Source of the DNA: Cladorrhinum sp. PSN259
Lineage: Eukaryota; Ascomycota; Sordariomycetes; Sordariales; Podosporaceae
Direction of reading: 5' to 3'
DNA: 64,000 nucleotides
NCBI GenBank assembly: GCA_033725935.1
Contig: MU867081.1
Coordinates: 124,001-188,000 of the forward strand
Positions within the stretch are counted from its first letter, which is position 1; each line of letters starts with the position of its first letter. Below are positions 10,546-22,104 of the stretch, piece by piece. The translations under genes and the position numbers were made by a program. The notes beneath the pieces were generated by a model. It saw nothing but the letters and a program-made list of their open reading frames with translations. It had not been told where the DNA came from and did no database searches.

Positions 10546-13134
10546 TCAAAAGCCACCATTGGCTTGGAAAAAGGAATCCCACTGTATCTGGCCTGCCCCG
10601 TCGCCCGAGTTCAGAATCTGATTGTCCCAAAGCGTCTGTTACTTGTTAGCCATCTAAACCATGACATTGCAAGAAGGATGTAACTCACCCAATCCCCCGT
10701 GGGGTTTGGGTCCAATAACGGATCCAGGTGGTCCCCGATTGCAGAAAGGTCCATCCCAGCCCCCCACTGGCTCCCGAGATTTGCCATTTCATCAACATTA
10801 ACAGCCCCTGGAGACGTCCACAACGTGTCACTACTCGGCGGAGTTATACTCGTGCTCCCTGCCACGGTGGCAGGCGCAGCCAAGGCAGCAGGGTTAGGTC
10901 CCGTCTCCATGGCGAATGTCATCAACGGAAGGCTCGGATACATGTTTTCCATGTTCGCACTGCTACCAGTTGATTCGGGACTGTTGCCGAAGGTCTCCCC
11001 AGTGGACATGGACAACATCTTGGTCAAGATATTGTATGCCCGATTAGCTTCTGCTGATTCCTTTCGCCTGGCTTGCCAGAGGAGTCTCGACGTTCGAAGG
11101 ATCTCCAGCAATTGATCCTGAGACATGATCTCCGGACTGGTATCATCGGCCAACTTCTCGGCAGCATCCCTCCTCACCAGTGGACTCCGCTCCTTGGCCT
11201 TTAGACACCACAACTCGACGCACAGGATCATGTCTGCCAAGAGAAAATTGTGTGTGCTCAAACTGCTGAGAAACCAGTGATTGCGATCGTGAGAGAGTCG
11301 GCCGCCCACCTGGAGCTCCACGTGTATGTCGTACTGATGCTTCAACGTTCTGGTTGCTGCATCGAGACACGCGCGACGGGAGTGTTCGTATCGCTTGTCT
11401 TTTCGGGCGAAGCCCATGTAACGACGGTGAAGGACGGTGCGGCACTTGAGGTAGAGCAGTTCTAGTTGAAAGCGCTGTATAATGATGTCCACCGGATCTA
11501 CAAGAGACTGACTGAAAGGGCGGTAGCGGAGGGAGGCTGGGAAATTGTTGTGGACTTCTTCCAATTGGCGATCGAGATGCATGATATCGGCGAATGTGGC
11601 AGGCTTCCGGGCGCTCATCGCTGTTGTGATGGCGGAGAATACGCTGACGAGGCGACCTTTGATGATGCACCAGAGCACAACAGTTCGCTCAGTTTCTGGC
11701 CTCGAGGGTGGAAGCACGGTTGTTGACTCGTCAAAGTCTTCATCGTGAAGATTTCTGGGAAGCTCCGTGTCGTAGAGGTCGTTTGGTATGTTCCCTGGGA
11801 GACCGAACTGGAAGCCGATGAGAATGTCGACGTCACGAAGAATCACCCACGTTCTTCGCCTCATCTCTCCTTCAAAGGGTGACATGTTTGGATAGTGTCT
11901 CGGGTCCCGGTGCAAGCCCATGTGCATTGCCAGACGGACGATGATTGAAAGGATGACAGACGCACTCGTGTTGGCGTCGGGCTGGCTGAGATATTCGCAA
12001 CCGAAATAGAGAATCAAAGTTTCGATCTTGTACTGGCCAGGCTTGGTGTAGTCGCCGAGAACGAGACACTGTGCACACCTTGCTTTGTATGCTCTATACA
12101 TTTCTCGGGGATTGCCAAGACCTCCCGGCACTTCTTCTCCGGCTCTCATGTAGTACAAGGATGCGTTGCAAAACATGGCAAAGAGCAACCCTAGTTGAAC
12201 GTAAGACATGGCGCCGGGGTTCTCCCAGAAGCTCTCATAATGCTTGAGGAACGTGGGCATGTGGAACATGACCCAACCAGGCTCCTTGGCCTGGAAGAGG
12301 CGAGCAAGGAGGCGGTCGGCAATGGATCTTGGTGGGAGGCACTGGAGCAGTTCGCTGAGAGGAACACGAGGGAAGCCACCCAGGAGAAGATCTGGACCCG
12401 GAGAATCGGCAAAGGAGGGCGCAGGAGAGACATCTTGGTCATCAAGAGGTGGTTCCTCCGGTGGTTCGAGACTACCAGTAATATTCAGGAGATCGCTGAG
12501 GATAGTTTCCCAATGCGACTGGTCAACGTATCTCAGCTCTCCGAAAATGTTTCCAGCCGTCTCCTTGACTCGATCGCCGAAAGTTGGGAGTACTTCGTCC
12601 TCGAACTCCTCCTCTGGCCGTCTTTCCCTGGGTGTGTTTGCGGACGAGGGTGTTCCATTGGCGTTGTTGTCCCGTTTCTGTGCCTTGAGTACGTGAACGA
12701 GGTGCTCCAGATGTTTCAGACGGGCTTGGACAGCGGCCTCGTTCGGCAACGTTTTCGAACGGGAGTTTGCTTGTCTCTCCCCGGAACCAGGCGCATCCTT
12801 GGATCGCGCCGTAACAAGAGTTTGGCTAGCGCGACTCTGGGGAACCCCAGATACATATGGGATAATCTCACAGGTGCCTTCGATGCCCCGCTTCGTGCAC
12901 TGGTCACAGGGAGAGTGGCGGTCGCATTTGAGTCTGGGGGCGACAAGTCCGAGTGGTCAGCTAGCAGTGCCAGGTCATCAAAGTTAAATCCGGGGTTTTA
13001 TTGGAAGCTTACTTTTTGTCTCGGCAAGTGGTGCAAGAGAATCGGATGCGACTCCTCTTTTTTGGGAGAGCGATGGGGGATAAATCCGGGGCGGCGCCAG
13101 CGTTCTCCGGCATTTCCACTGCTCTATTCTCCAT
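10546..13134 (-). CDS. Zn2Cys6 transcription factor with Fungal_trans domain (3 exons)
   Basis: Exons 13134-13013, 12933-10689 and 10635-10546 give 818 residues. Introns of 79 and 53 nt have GTAAGC and GTGAGT donors. The first intron falls inside the zinc cluster. Once spliced, residues 34-62 read C-TT-C-RDKKLK-C-DRHSP-C-DQ-C-TKRGIEGT-C, all six cysteines of a Gal4-type binuclear cluster, preceded by the basic stretch PKKRSRIR. A short coiled coil follows (VQARLKHLEHLVHVLKAQ), a likely dimer interface. The Fungal_trans middle homology region is recognisable from motifs such as RLAMHMGLHRDP and RRRTWVILRDVD. The spliced C-terminus ends in DSFFQANGGF and replaces an unspliced tail that would read through the intron. 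It is a nuclear DNA-binding regulator, probably recognising CGG half-sites. Target genes are unknown. Confidence 0.93.
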
Positions 13135-13984
13135 CAAACTTGGCAACTCCCACAATCGCCCAGAATTCTAGTGTAATGCTTGTTGGTTGATCTTGCAAGC
13201 CTTTGTTTGGCTAGTCGCGCGTCCTTTGATGGATCTAATGTGCGTCAATCTGCAAGTTTAGCTGGGATGTAGTTACACATGCTGGAGTTATTTCGTCTCT
13301 TGCGCCCGTTGGTTCTCTTGCACCTTGTCTGATGAGGTAAGCATCCGAACTCTCGAGCGGCAGGTTCCGATTCGTCTTGTCGAAGCCACTGGATGTCAGG
13401 CTGTCAGCACCATGTTTCATTCATTGTGGGGCGCGTCGATTTCTCCTCATTGGAACTTGAGATGGTCACTTTCAATACATGTACTTGGATGGGCCAAAAC
13501 CTAGAGCTGTACTTGAAGACTTGAACGAAAATCATTTTTGTTCTGCTAACGCGCAATAAGGAAAGGGGCATATTCTTTTCGGTTTCGGTTCAATGGTAAC
13601 CACAAGGCCATTCAAGGATGGGAATCGTGAACAGAATAGATATAGACCCCTAACCCAGGAGGATTCTCAACACCGCTCCATGCATTGTTATTTGTAAAGA
13701 CATTTTGAACCTGAACAAGACTCCCTTCCAATGCCATTATTGAGCTATTTCAAAACTTGATTCCATTGTCTCACAACTTAAAACGCCCATACCCCTGAAA
13801 ACCCCCCACCCGATCTGATCCTTGTCCAGTGACGCAGCTCCCCGCTTCCCGTCCGGTCCCACTTTTCCTTATCGCAGCATCGGCAACGCGTCCCGATCTG
13901 CCCATCCTTTCTTTCGACCTGTCGTCTTTCCAAACCGTCGCAAAACTTTCTCCAAACCTTGGGTCTCTTGGAACCAAAGCCAAG
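13135..13984. other. divergent promoter region
   Basis: This lies between the leftward transcription factor and the rightward EI24-like gene. No coding region is supported. A CT-rich leader precedes the rightward ATG. Confidence 0.5.
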
Positions 13985-14959
13985 ATGTCGCCGCCGCCCG
14001 ACGAGTCGAGCCCGCTAGTGCCGGCTCAAGCCCGAGCATCTACTAGTCGCCGTCGCATCTTCAACGCCGTGCGCCCCGCCGTCTATCCCATCGTCGGCAT
14101 CTGGTATTTCCTGCGCCATCGCGAGTTCCATCCGCTCTTCCTTTCGCGACTCTTGCCCCTGTCGCTGATTTCCCTGCTTGTCTACCTCATTCTCTTCACC
14201 TTCACTTGGCTTCCCCAGTACCTTTTTCTCGCCATACTCTTCAAGTTCCAGGGCAAGGCCGGCGCCGCCATCAACGCCACCTTCTTGGTCTTGGGTGAAG
14301 GTTTGGTCGTCATTCAAGGCTTGTTCGAGGGCTTCTTTGTGGACGAATACCGGGTCGATGTTTTTGATGCAAGTCTCCTTTCCCTTGTTTCTCGGCGCAT
14401 AGTGCTGACCATCTTGCGTTGTGCTTAGGCAACTCTGATTAACCACGGCTTCATCGATCTGATCGCTCCCCACCGTGTCCTGTTCCCCGATGCGCCGAAT
14501 TCAGTCAAGAGACTGGGCAAGCCGACAACCAAAGCCGAGTACAATCCGTGGAGCTTCACCCAGATCTTCGAGCTGATCGTGTGCTTGCCGCTCAACCTCA
14601 TACCCTGGGTTGGCACACCTGCCTTCATCATGATCACGGGCGCCAGGATGGGAAAACTGTCCCACTATCGGTGGTACAGACTTCGCGGCATCCCCAAGAA
14701 GGAGATGAAGAAGGATCTCCACAACCGCAGCTGGGAATATTTGTGGTTTGGCACGGTCGCTATGATTCTGGAGCTTGTTCCGGTTCTTAGCTTCTTCTTC
14801 TTGCTTACAAGCGCCGCCGGGGCCGCCATCTGGGCTGCAGACTTGGAGAAGCGATCCAGAGTTCGGGTTGGACGCCAGGTTACTGATTCGGAGAGACGAG
14901 CATTGCTGCCTCAGCAGGCTCAGGAGGATGGGCCTGTTTACCATGATGATCCTGTTTGA
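13985..14959 (+). CDS. EI24/RRT8-like multi-pass membrane protein (GC-AG intron)
   Basis: Exon 1 is 13985-14368 and exon 2 is 14429-14959, giving 304 residues. In-phase joining needs a GC donor (GAT then GCAAGT) with a TTAG acceptor. The nearest GT donor, four bases further on, gives a stop within five codons. Features are a polar N-terminus, hydrophobic segments around residues 55-80 (LLPLSLISLLVYLILFTFTW) and 85-120, then NHGFIDL, HRVLFPDAP and NPWSFTQIFELIVCLPLNLI. The last hydrophobic segment (VAMILELVPVLSFFFLLTSA) is followed by a polar tail. This layout matches fungal EI24-domain/outer spore wall RRT8-type proteins, which sit in the ER or lipid-droplet membranes. Assignment is from memory of the family, so treat it as probable. 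Confidence 0.78.
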
Positions 14960-16698
14960 TTTGGAGGAATTGCGGCAGTCCTTGGCTTAGTAGTTTTCCA
15001 GGATTCGGATTTCAGCATAGTTTTCTTTTCATCGTCTCTCATGAGACTGGATTAATAGCCGACGCACTTGTAATTGACAGGGCCCAACCATAGCATCGGA
15101 GCATATATCAACTTTGAATCATCTCCCATCATTATTTCTTGATTGCTTGACAAAACATGCTGAACATGCAGTTATGAGTGATATATTGAGGTTTAGGGCG
15201 CTCTATGACTGCAGAAAGATGGTTGAATCCACACACGAAACTGTATCTTTCCCTTGGTTTGAGCTCGAGTACCTGACCCTCTAGGAACTAATCATAGTCC
15301 AGATCCATTTCCGTCTTCAATGAGAAATGCTATCTTGCAACTCACAATGGTAGCATTTAGATGGTCTAGCTGAAACTATAATCGATCAACTTCGAAGGGC
15401 TCTCCATACAGAAACGATTCCCTTCACCTCCGAGTCTCAAGTTAGCATTTGTGAGTGGTCACCGAGGCTGCCAACCTGGAAACTATGCCCAGGGTAGCCA
15501 AAGTCCCTTCTCTCTTCTCTCTGCAGTTCATCTAGGGTCACTGATTTGTGCCTTCTTTCTGGGTTGAGAGTTTCGATTAACCCGACCTCAATCGATGACG
15601 GATTCTGCAGAGACATTGATATTTACTCTCATCAAGTGGGCAGGTCGCATCACGCGAGAAGGGGCGTGGATTACATTCGACCATCATTCTTCAAGAGCAC
15701 TTCCCACTCTGAGAGAGAGATGACGCGAACTGGGTACAGGCAGTCGACTCGGTATACATGTTTTCAGGCAAGAGCTGGCCTCTTCCCGCCATCCACTGTT
15801 GACCATCTCTTCCTTTGAGTTATCGATGCCCAAAATGGGCAGGGCCGCCCAGTACTCTTGAACAGTGGTGATTGGTAATGACGTAGAATGGCACCACCGC
15901 TGAAAGGCAGGGCTTCTCATCCGATAGAAGAGGCCCTTCCGTCATATTCAACTTCTCCCGCATCATACTTGCTCACCTGAGTCTCAATCGTTCCTCCCGT
16001 GTTGTATTTGGAATTAACAGCCCGATAATTTTGAACGAAGAAACTGTAAATCATGAAGCCCGGTAGAGATTCACTGGATCCCGGGATACCGTCGGCAATG
16101 GAGTCAGAACGGTCTTTCCTTGTCGAGCACATCCAGAGTTCTCGTCCGTATCACATCACCGATTCACCAGCCAGCGTGGAGATTTGAGATGACGAATCTG
16201 ACAAAAATGGCAGGAGGATGGAAGAAGGCACTTTCCCTGTAGACTACTGCTGATATCCGATGGAGGCATTGACCGATCGCAAGCGATTGCATCCGCAGGC
16301 ATGCACTTTCCGTCTGGCCCTTTGTCGTCCCGTCTGAACTTGAACAGAACTGAGATGGGCCACGACTTGGACCATAAATCTACCAGCTTGGCATGCTTCC
16401 TGGTTTCTTCTCTTCTCTTTTTTTTTTTCATCCCTCGACACTCACTCTCTTGCCGTCTGCAAGCCCGTCCCTCTCTCTACACGCCTGTCCGTGTATCTAG
16501 GTTGGCTTGCTTCAGTTTCGACAAGCCTTTGGTTTCCCTTGCAAGGCCTGATCTACGTTTCTGCACGCCGGTTTCTTTTTTTGCTTCGATACGTTTGCAT
16601 TTCCTTCTGCACGCCTCATTTCTGTCTCGGGTGCACCCACATTCGCTCTTGGAAGGCTTGCATTTTCAACAGCACGCCTATCGCCGGCACGTTTCACG
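14960..16698. other. 1.7-kb intergenic region upstream of the repeat protein
   Basis: No credible gene. The final 350 bp (about 16380-16700) is strongly pyrimidine-rich on the + strand, common in leaders of highly expressed fungal secreted proteins. The open frames here are in low-complexity CT tracts. Confidence 0.5.
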
Positions 16699-19600
16699 AT
16701 GCGTTTCCGCATCTGCCTTGGGCTGGTAGCCCTGGCGTCCGCGGCGGCGGTGCCTCACATGTAAGTTTTATTTCTTCTTTCTTGCATCGATGAGTACGAT
16801 TCTGATCACATCGTTTAGCGATGACCAAGATCTTGACACGACATGCACCACCACGGCTACCGAGCAGGGCATCGTGACGGTTACGGCTGGCCAGTCGACT
16901 TCCCTTGCTGCTCCCTTGGTCATCACGGTTACACTCTCTGGCCCTGGCTCCCCTGACTCTGGCTCGCTCGGTTCGGCATCTCCTGCATTTGGCTCAGCAT
17001 CTGCCACCACATCCTGCACTGAGGAGACCGCAGCTTCAACCCTCTCTGGCTCGCTATCTGTTATCACGGTTACGGCGTCGGACATTCCTGGCATCTCCAG
17101 CATTGCCGCAAGTTCTTCAGTTGTTACAGTTATTGCTGGACTCACCACAGTCACAGCCACCCTTGGGCCAGCCACCACTGCAGGCATCGCCAACACTCCT
17201 CTGGTCAGCACAGTGACTGTTCCAGTCATGACAGTCACAGTACCTGGAGGCTCTGATGCACCTGCTATTCCCGTTAACACGCCCTTCGTCAAGACAGGAT
17301 CCAGCGGTCTATTCCCTCCTTTCACCATTGTGTACACCATCCCGACCGAAGCGGGCATTTCAAATCCGCAGGTGGCCACCGTCACCGTGACACCGCTTGT
17401 CATTCCAACTCCCAGCAGTTCTTGGCTTCCTGGCCAACCTCAGCCATCGGTTGTTCCTGTCACCATCGTGCCTACCAATCTGCCATCATTCGGCCCAGGT
17501 GGTGTCGTGGTCACTTACACGATTCCGGCAAGCGGTGCCGTTCCGGCTTACACTGGCACAATCACCATGACCCCAGGAGGGCCATTCCCACCCGGAGTGT
17601 CCACGATCACTCTCCCAACCACCACTGTCGTTGTCCCAGCTGGTGGTGGCCAAGCCAGTTCACTTTCGGTTCTTGCGACCGTCACGGTGGCACCTCAGGT
17701 CACCTACACGCCTTTGAGCAGCGTGGGCTCTCCTTTTGTTTTCACTCTTACACCAACCGATGTTTCTGGCACACCTATTGTGGTCACATACACACCTGGT
17801 GCGGCGACCAACACAGCTCCTGTTGCCACGTACACCCCTGGCATTTCAACTGTGACGCCAGCTGTAGCAACCAACACTCCCGGCATGACGACTGTCGCGC
17901 CCTGGACATTCACCTTAACGCCCGGTGGGACTGGGTCCCCTATCGTTGTCACCTACACTCCTGGGGTCACACCAACCACTGTCGCTCCTTGGACGTTCAC
18001 TTTTACTCCAGATCTCACTGGCTCACCGGTTGTGGCCACGTACACCCCTGGTGTCACTCCCAGCACTGTCGCTCCTTGGGTCTTCACTCTTACACCGGCC
18101 GGTGGCACTCCTGTGGTTGTCACATATACGCCCGGTCTCCCAATCAGCACCGCTTCTCTGGCAACGTCCGCCCCTGCAGCAACACCAACCGCTCCTTTGG
18201 TCTTTACCATCATACCATATGGAGGATCGGGACCGGTCGTGGTCACCTATACGCCTCCAGCCGGTGAATCCAGCAACACGGTGCCTGTTGTTACCTACAC
18301 CTCATTGGCTCCCGCAGTCACTCCTCTGGTCTTGACACTCACACCTGCTGGTGGATCTGGATCACCTGTGGTTGTCACTTATACACCTGCATCCGGCGCA
18401 TCAATCGGTTCCGTGCCTGTGGTTACATACACACCACTGGCTGCCACTGTTGCTCCTTGGGTTTCCACCCCGACACCTGCTGGTGGCAGTCCTGTGGTGG
18501 TCACGTATCCACCTGGGGTCTCTGGTAGCAATGCTCCCGAGGTTACGCCTTTGGTCTACACAGTCACGCCTGCTGGCGGTTCGCCTGTCGTGGTCACCTA
18601 CACGCCTACTTATTCTCTCACGACCTCTCCTGTGCTGACGTACACGCCTTCTACTATCACGGTTACGCCTTCTGTTATCTCGGGTACACCTCCTGCTATT
18701 ACTGGGATGTCTCAAGTCTTCACAATCACACCTGCTGGTGGCTCACCCGTGGTGGTCACTTACACGCCTGGTGGTTCCAACGGCCCTGTTCCGGCTTACA
18801 GCTACCCTTCACCCGTCGGCTCCGGTTTTCCTTTTGTTTACACAGTGACGCCTGCTGGTGTCGCTCCTGTCGTTGTCACCTACACACCTGGGGCTTCTGG
18901 CAATAATGCTCCCACGGGTACTCCTCTGATCTACACAGTAACGCCTGCTGGTGGGGCACCTATCGTGGTCACCTACACACCTGCCAGTTCACCTGGCGCC
19001 GTTTCGATAGTCAGTCAGTCTGCTTCTGCTTCTTCTTCCGCACCTGGCAGCAATGGCCAACCTGGAGTGGTGACGGTTACTGTGCCAGCTGCATCTGCGA
19101 CCTTATCGTCTGCCAAAGGCCAGTCTGGGGTTTTCACTGTGACAGAATCCATTGTTCCATTGGTAACGGCTTCTTCGACTGGATCTTTTATTGCTGTCAC
19201 GTACACTGCTCCTGGGCCATCTGGGTCTGTATACACGGTCACATACAGCCTGCAGCCGTCGACGACTGGCAACGGTGGGTATGGCAATCCAGCCGGAAAC
19301 ACTCAGCTTCCATGGGCAACAAACACGGCCTCTCCATCCTTTGGGGCTTCTTCGGGTGGTCTTACACCCGTCACGCTCACTCTTGCGCCCACTGATGGTT
19401 CTGGTACGCCCATAGTGGTCACTTACACACCTTCCCCTGCCACGGGGACCCCTGTCGTGGTCACATACACGCCGTCATCTACCCCTACTGGGCCATGGAC
19501 CTTGACATTTCCGGCAACCGATGCCTACGGAACCCCTGTTGTCATCTCTGGCACGCATGTTGGACTTACCTATACCACTTCATCGACTACATGGGGTCCC

Positions 19601-20946
19601 GCGGTCATCACTATCACGGCTGCACCTCAACAGACTGGCACGTTTTCCATTTCTGACCCCTATGGGCTGGTGTCTGGTAGGCTTTCTGAGATCACACTTT
19701 GGCCCTTGTCTTCGTCGACGGACACATGCACTACGTTGTTGGACCCCTACAGCACATCAGAGGACCCCTGCACTACGACTTTTGATACTTGCACGACCTT
19801 TTCTACCAGCTACCGCCAGTCTGTTCAGCCCGGGTCGGTGGTATCGATGGTATCGGTGGTATCGGTGGTTCCCGTGGTGTCTGAAGGTCCTGCAGAGCAA
19901 TCGCAAGGTCCCGCAGAGCAATCACAAGGTCCCGCGGAACAGTCACAGCCGCCTGCCTTGGCTACATCTACGGCTTCGGAGATCCTTATACCACCTCCTC
20001 AGACATTTTTGCAAGCCTTCTCAACTTTCCCTGGTGCCTACGACTTTTCTGTGACGGCTGCTCCTGCAGCTGGTTATGGCAATCCTGTTGCAACAGATGC
20101 ACCCATCTTGACATCAGAAATTGTCCCAATCCCATTGGGCAACTTGTCGACGTTTTTGCCACGCCCTTCTGTGTCTTCGAGAGGCGTTTCGGTTTCGTCT
20201 CCAGGCATGTCTGCTCCGACCTGCGGAGCTGTTGGAGATCGAGGCATGGTTGTTTTCAAGGTACGTGTTTGTTCTTATATGCTTAGATGTTTGATTCTAT
20301 TTCCTTTCATGCGTTTTGATCCTAGACTAACCTTTGTCTTATGTAGTTTGATGATATACCAGGTCTATCCGTTGGTAGCGACAGTGGCGACGACAACGAT
20401 ATCTCACCCCTACCAGTGCCATTCCCCTATCACCGTTTCTTCTTTTCGGCGGGTTTTGTGGTCGTGCCCCCTCCGGCGGCCAAGTACGCCCCTTCGTCTG
20501 GAGACCAGCTCGTTCAGTACGACCCATCCATTTCTGATACTGCAGTCATTAGCGTTGCCCAGCTGAGGGCCAATCCTTGCTTCCGGTTCTCGTTTTTGGG
20601 CATCAGCTTGGGATGCAACTCTACGGCGGCACCTTGCACGTTCAACATCACCGGTGCAAACTGGAATGGCACGGATGAGGTGGTGGAGGCTCACCACGAG
20701 TTCAAGATTGCGGCATGCAAGAAGGTTACCGGCTGCACGCTCAGCCACCAGATCTTGAACTCTGCCGCTGCGCTGCCCTTTGGAAACCTGACCTCTGTGA
20801 GCATCTCTCTCAGCATTGGCGGGCAGCCTGGTACGTGGTGGGGTGATGACTTGCAGATTGCGTGGACGGAGAATGATTGTGGGTCGGCTGCTTGCCGGTC
20901 AAGGATTCCGAACACGATTATGATGGCTCGGCCGGGTCAGCACTGA
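16699..20946 (+). CDS. large secreted Ser/Thr/Pro/Val-rich repeat protein, adhesin- or wall-protein-like
   Basis: Exons 16699-16760, 16819-20260 and 20347-20946 give 1367 residues; all junctions are GT-AG and in phase. Residues 1-18 (MRFRICLGLVALASAAAV) are a signal peptide encoded almost wholly by exon 1. A Thr/Ser/Val-rich region with VTVT strings follows. Between about 17690 and 19480 at least 13 copies of a P(V/I)VVTYTP-type motif recur every 25-50 residues, usually preceded by TPAGGS-like turns. A short GPAEQSQ triplet repeat comes next. The C-terminal roughly 220 residues form a distinct domain. It starts at GDRGMVVFKFDDI, has the segment YHRFFFSAGFVVVPPP, several Cys and N-glycosylation sites, and ends without a hydrophobic GPI tail. 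It is likely an O-mannosylated wall-associated or secreted adhesin-like protein. The function is inferred only. Confidence 0.88.
17690..19480 (+). repeat. degenerate VVVTYTP repeat array
   Basis: Within the large secreted protein the core PVVVTYTP or PIVVTYTP recurs at least 13 times with linkers of variable length. The DNA copies use different codons, such as GTGGTCACC, GTTGTCACC and GTGGTCACT, so the array is old and is maintained at protein level rather than by recent duplication. Confidence 0.85.
19886..19948 (+). repeat. three 21-bp tandem copies (GPAEQSQ)
   Basis: Units start at 19886, 19907 and 19928. They differ at only a few bases and encode GPAEQSQ three times. They follow a VSMVSVVSVV stretch that is itself repetitive, so this segment is likely to vary in length between strains. 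Confidence 0.85.
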
Positions 20947-21755
20947 TGGATGGGACAGGTGTGGCCAATTTCTTTTTGGTGGGATTCTTAGAAATTTTGA
21001 TGCCAACATGTGAGATACGATTTGTATTTTAGTTCTCTTTTTTTTTTTTTTTTTTTGATCCGTGTGGGGTTTGTGGACGGCAGAGTGATCGAGGGATTTG
21101 GAACCCAGATAGGCAGAGAGGTTATCACCTAATGATGTATTGGACGTGCCTATTGAGAAAGGGGTTATGTGTTAATTTCCTGATGTAACACTGATTCAAA
21201 ATCTGATGTGTATTTACACGCTGTCACTCCATGCCCTGGAAGTGTTATTTGCGTTTTCTGTTACTGCAACACTGACTCGAGTCCAATCCAGCAATTATGA
21301 AGCTTTCTGATGCTCACTCATGTCATGAAATGGCTGACTGGTAGGGTGATTCTTTTCCCGACTCTCTACCAATCGCAAGTGATTGAACAGCTTTTTTTGA
21401 GATATGTCTATTGGTCATTCTCTGATCACTTCTTCCGCGAGGTGGGGCTGGCAGTCTTTGGGAGGCTACATAATCAAACTGGTTTATCCGAGTGGTTCCC
21501 CATCAGCATTTCAACATGGGTCTAATGCAGGAACGACGGAAGCAAGTAATATGGGAACGGGCATTCCCGCTTGGCTGCGCCGTATAAGCTTGGGAACAAG
21601 ATTCAGGGTATTCATAAGAGGTATGTGTGGTGTAATGAGGTGATGGGAATGATTTGGGGATTGTTTACGTTCAGTCCATGATTTTTCAAACAAGTGTTGG
21701 TTCGAAGAAATTGGATCACAGGAGGAGAGCTGATCTAGAGTCTGAATTATGAAGG

Positions 21756-21758
<3 letters not shown>

Positions 21759-21797
<39 letters not shown>
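21759..21797. repeat. (GT)n microsatellite
   Basis: An uninterrupted GT dinucleotide tract of about 39 bases in non-coding sequence. Confidence 0.95.
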
Positions 21798-21799
<2 letters not shown>

Positions 21800-22009
21800 C
21801 ACGCACCAATAATTGTGGAAGATGTTAGGACGGCCCAAGCGCTGCTGCATTGATGCGTGAGTTTCAGATTATGTAGGCTTATGTAGGTTTTGTAGGTAGT
21901 TCATGTGGGTATATATGTGTAGGATTTTGTAAGTGAGTTGTATTCTATTCCTTCTTTTGCTTAGTTGATGTCCTGTGATAAAGGGCCAAGAACCCGTTTT
22001 CGGAATGTG

Positions 22010-22025
22010 TATATATATATATATA

Positions 22026-22103
<78 letters not shown>
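22010..22103. repeat. compound (AT)n(CT)n(GT)n microsatellite
   Basis: An AT tract (to 22026), a CT tract (22027-22042) and a GT tract (22043-22103) follow without interruption. The open frames across it on both strands encode only Cys-Val or Thr-His repeats and are artefacts. Confidence 0.95.

Positions 22104-22104
<1 letters not shown>

Noticed and set aside
10382..10621. 79-codon plus frame
   Set aside because: It lies opposite the well-supported last exon of the transcription factor.
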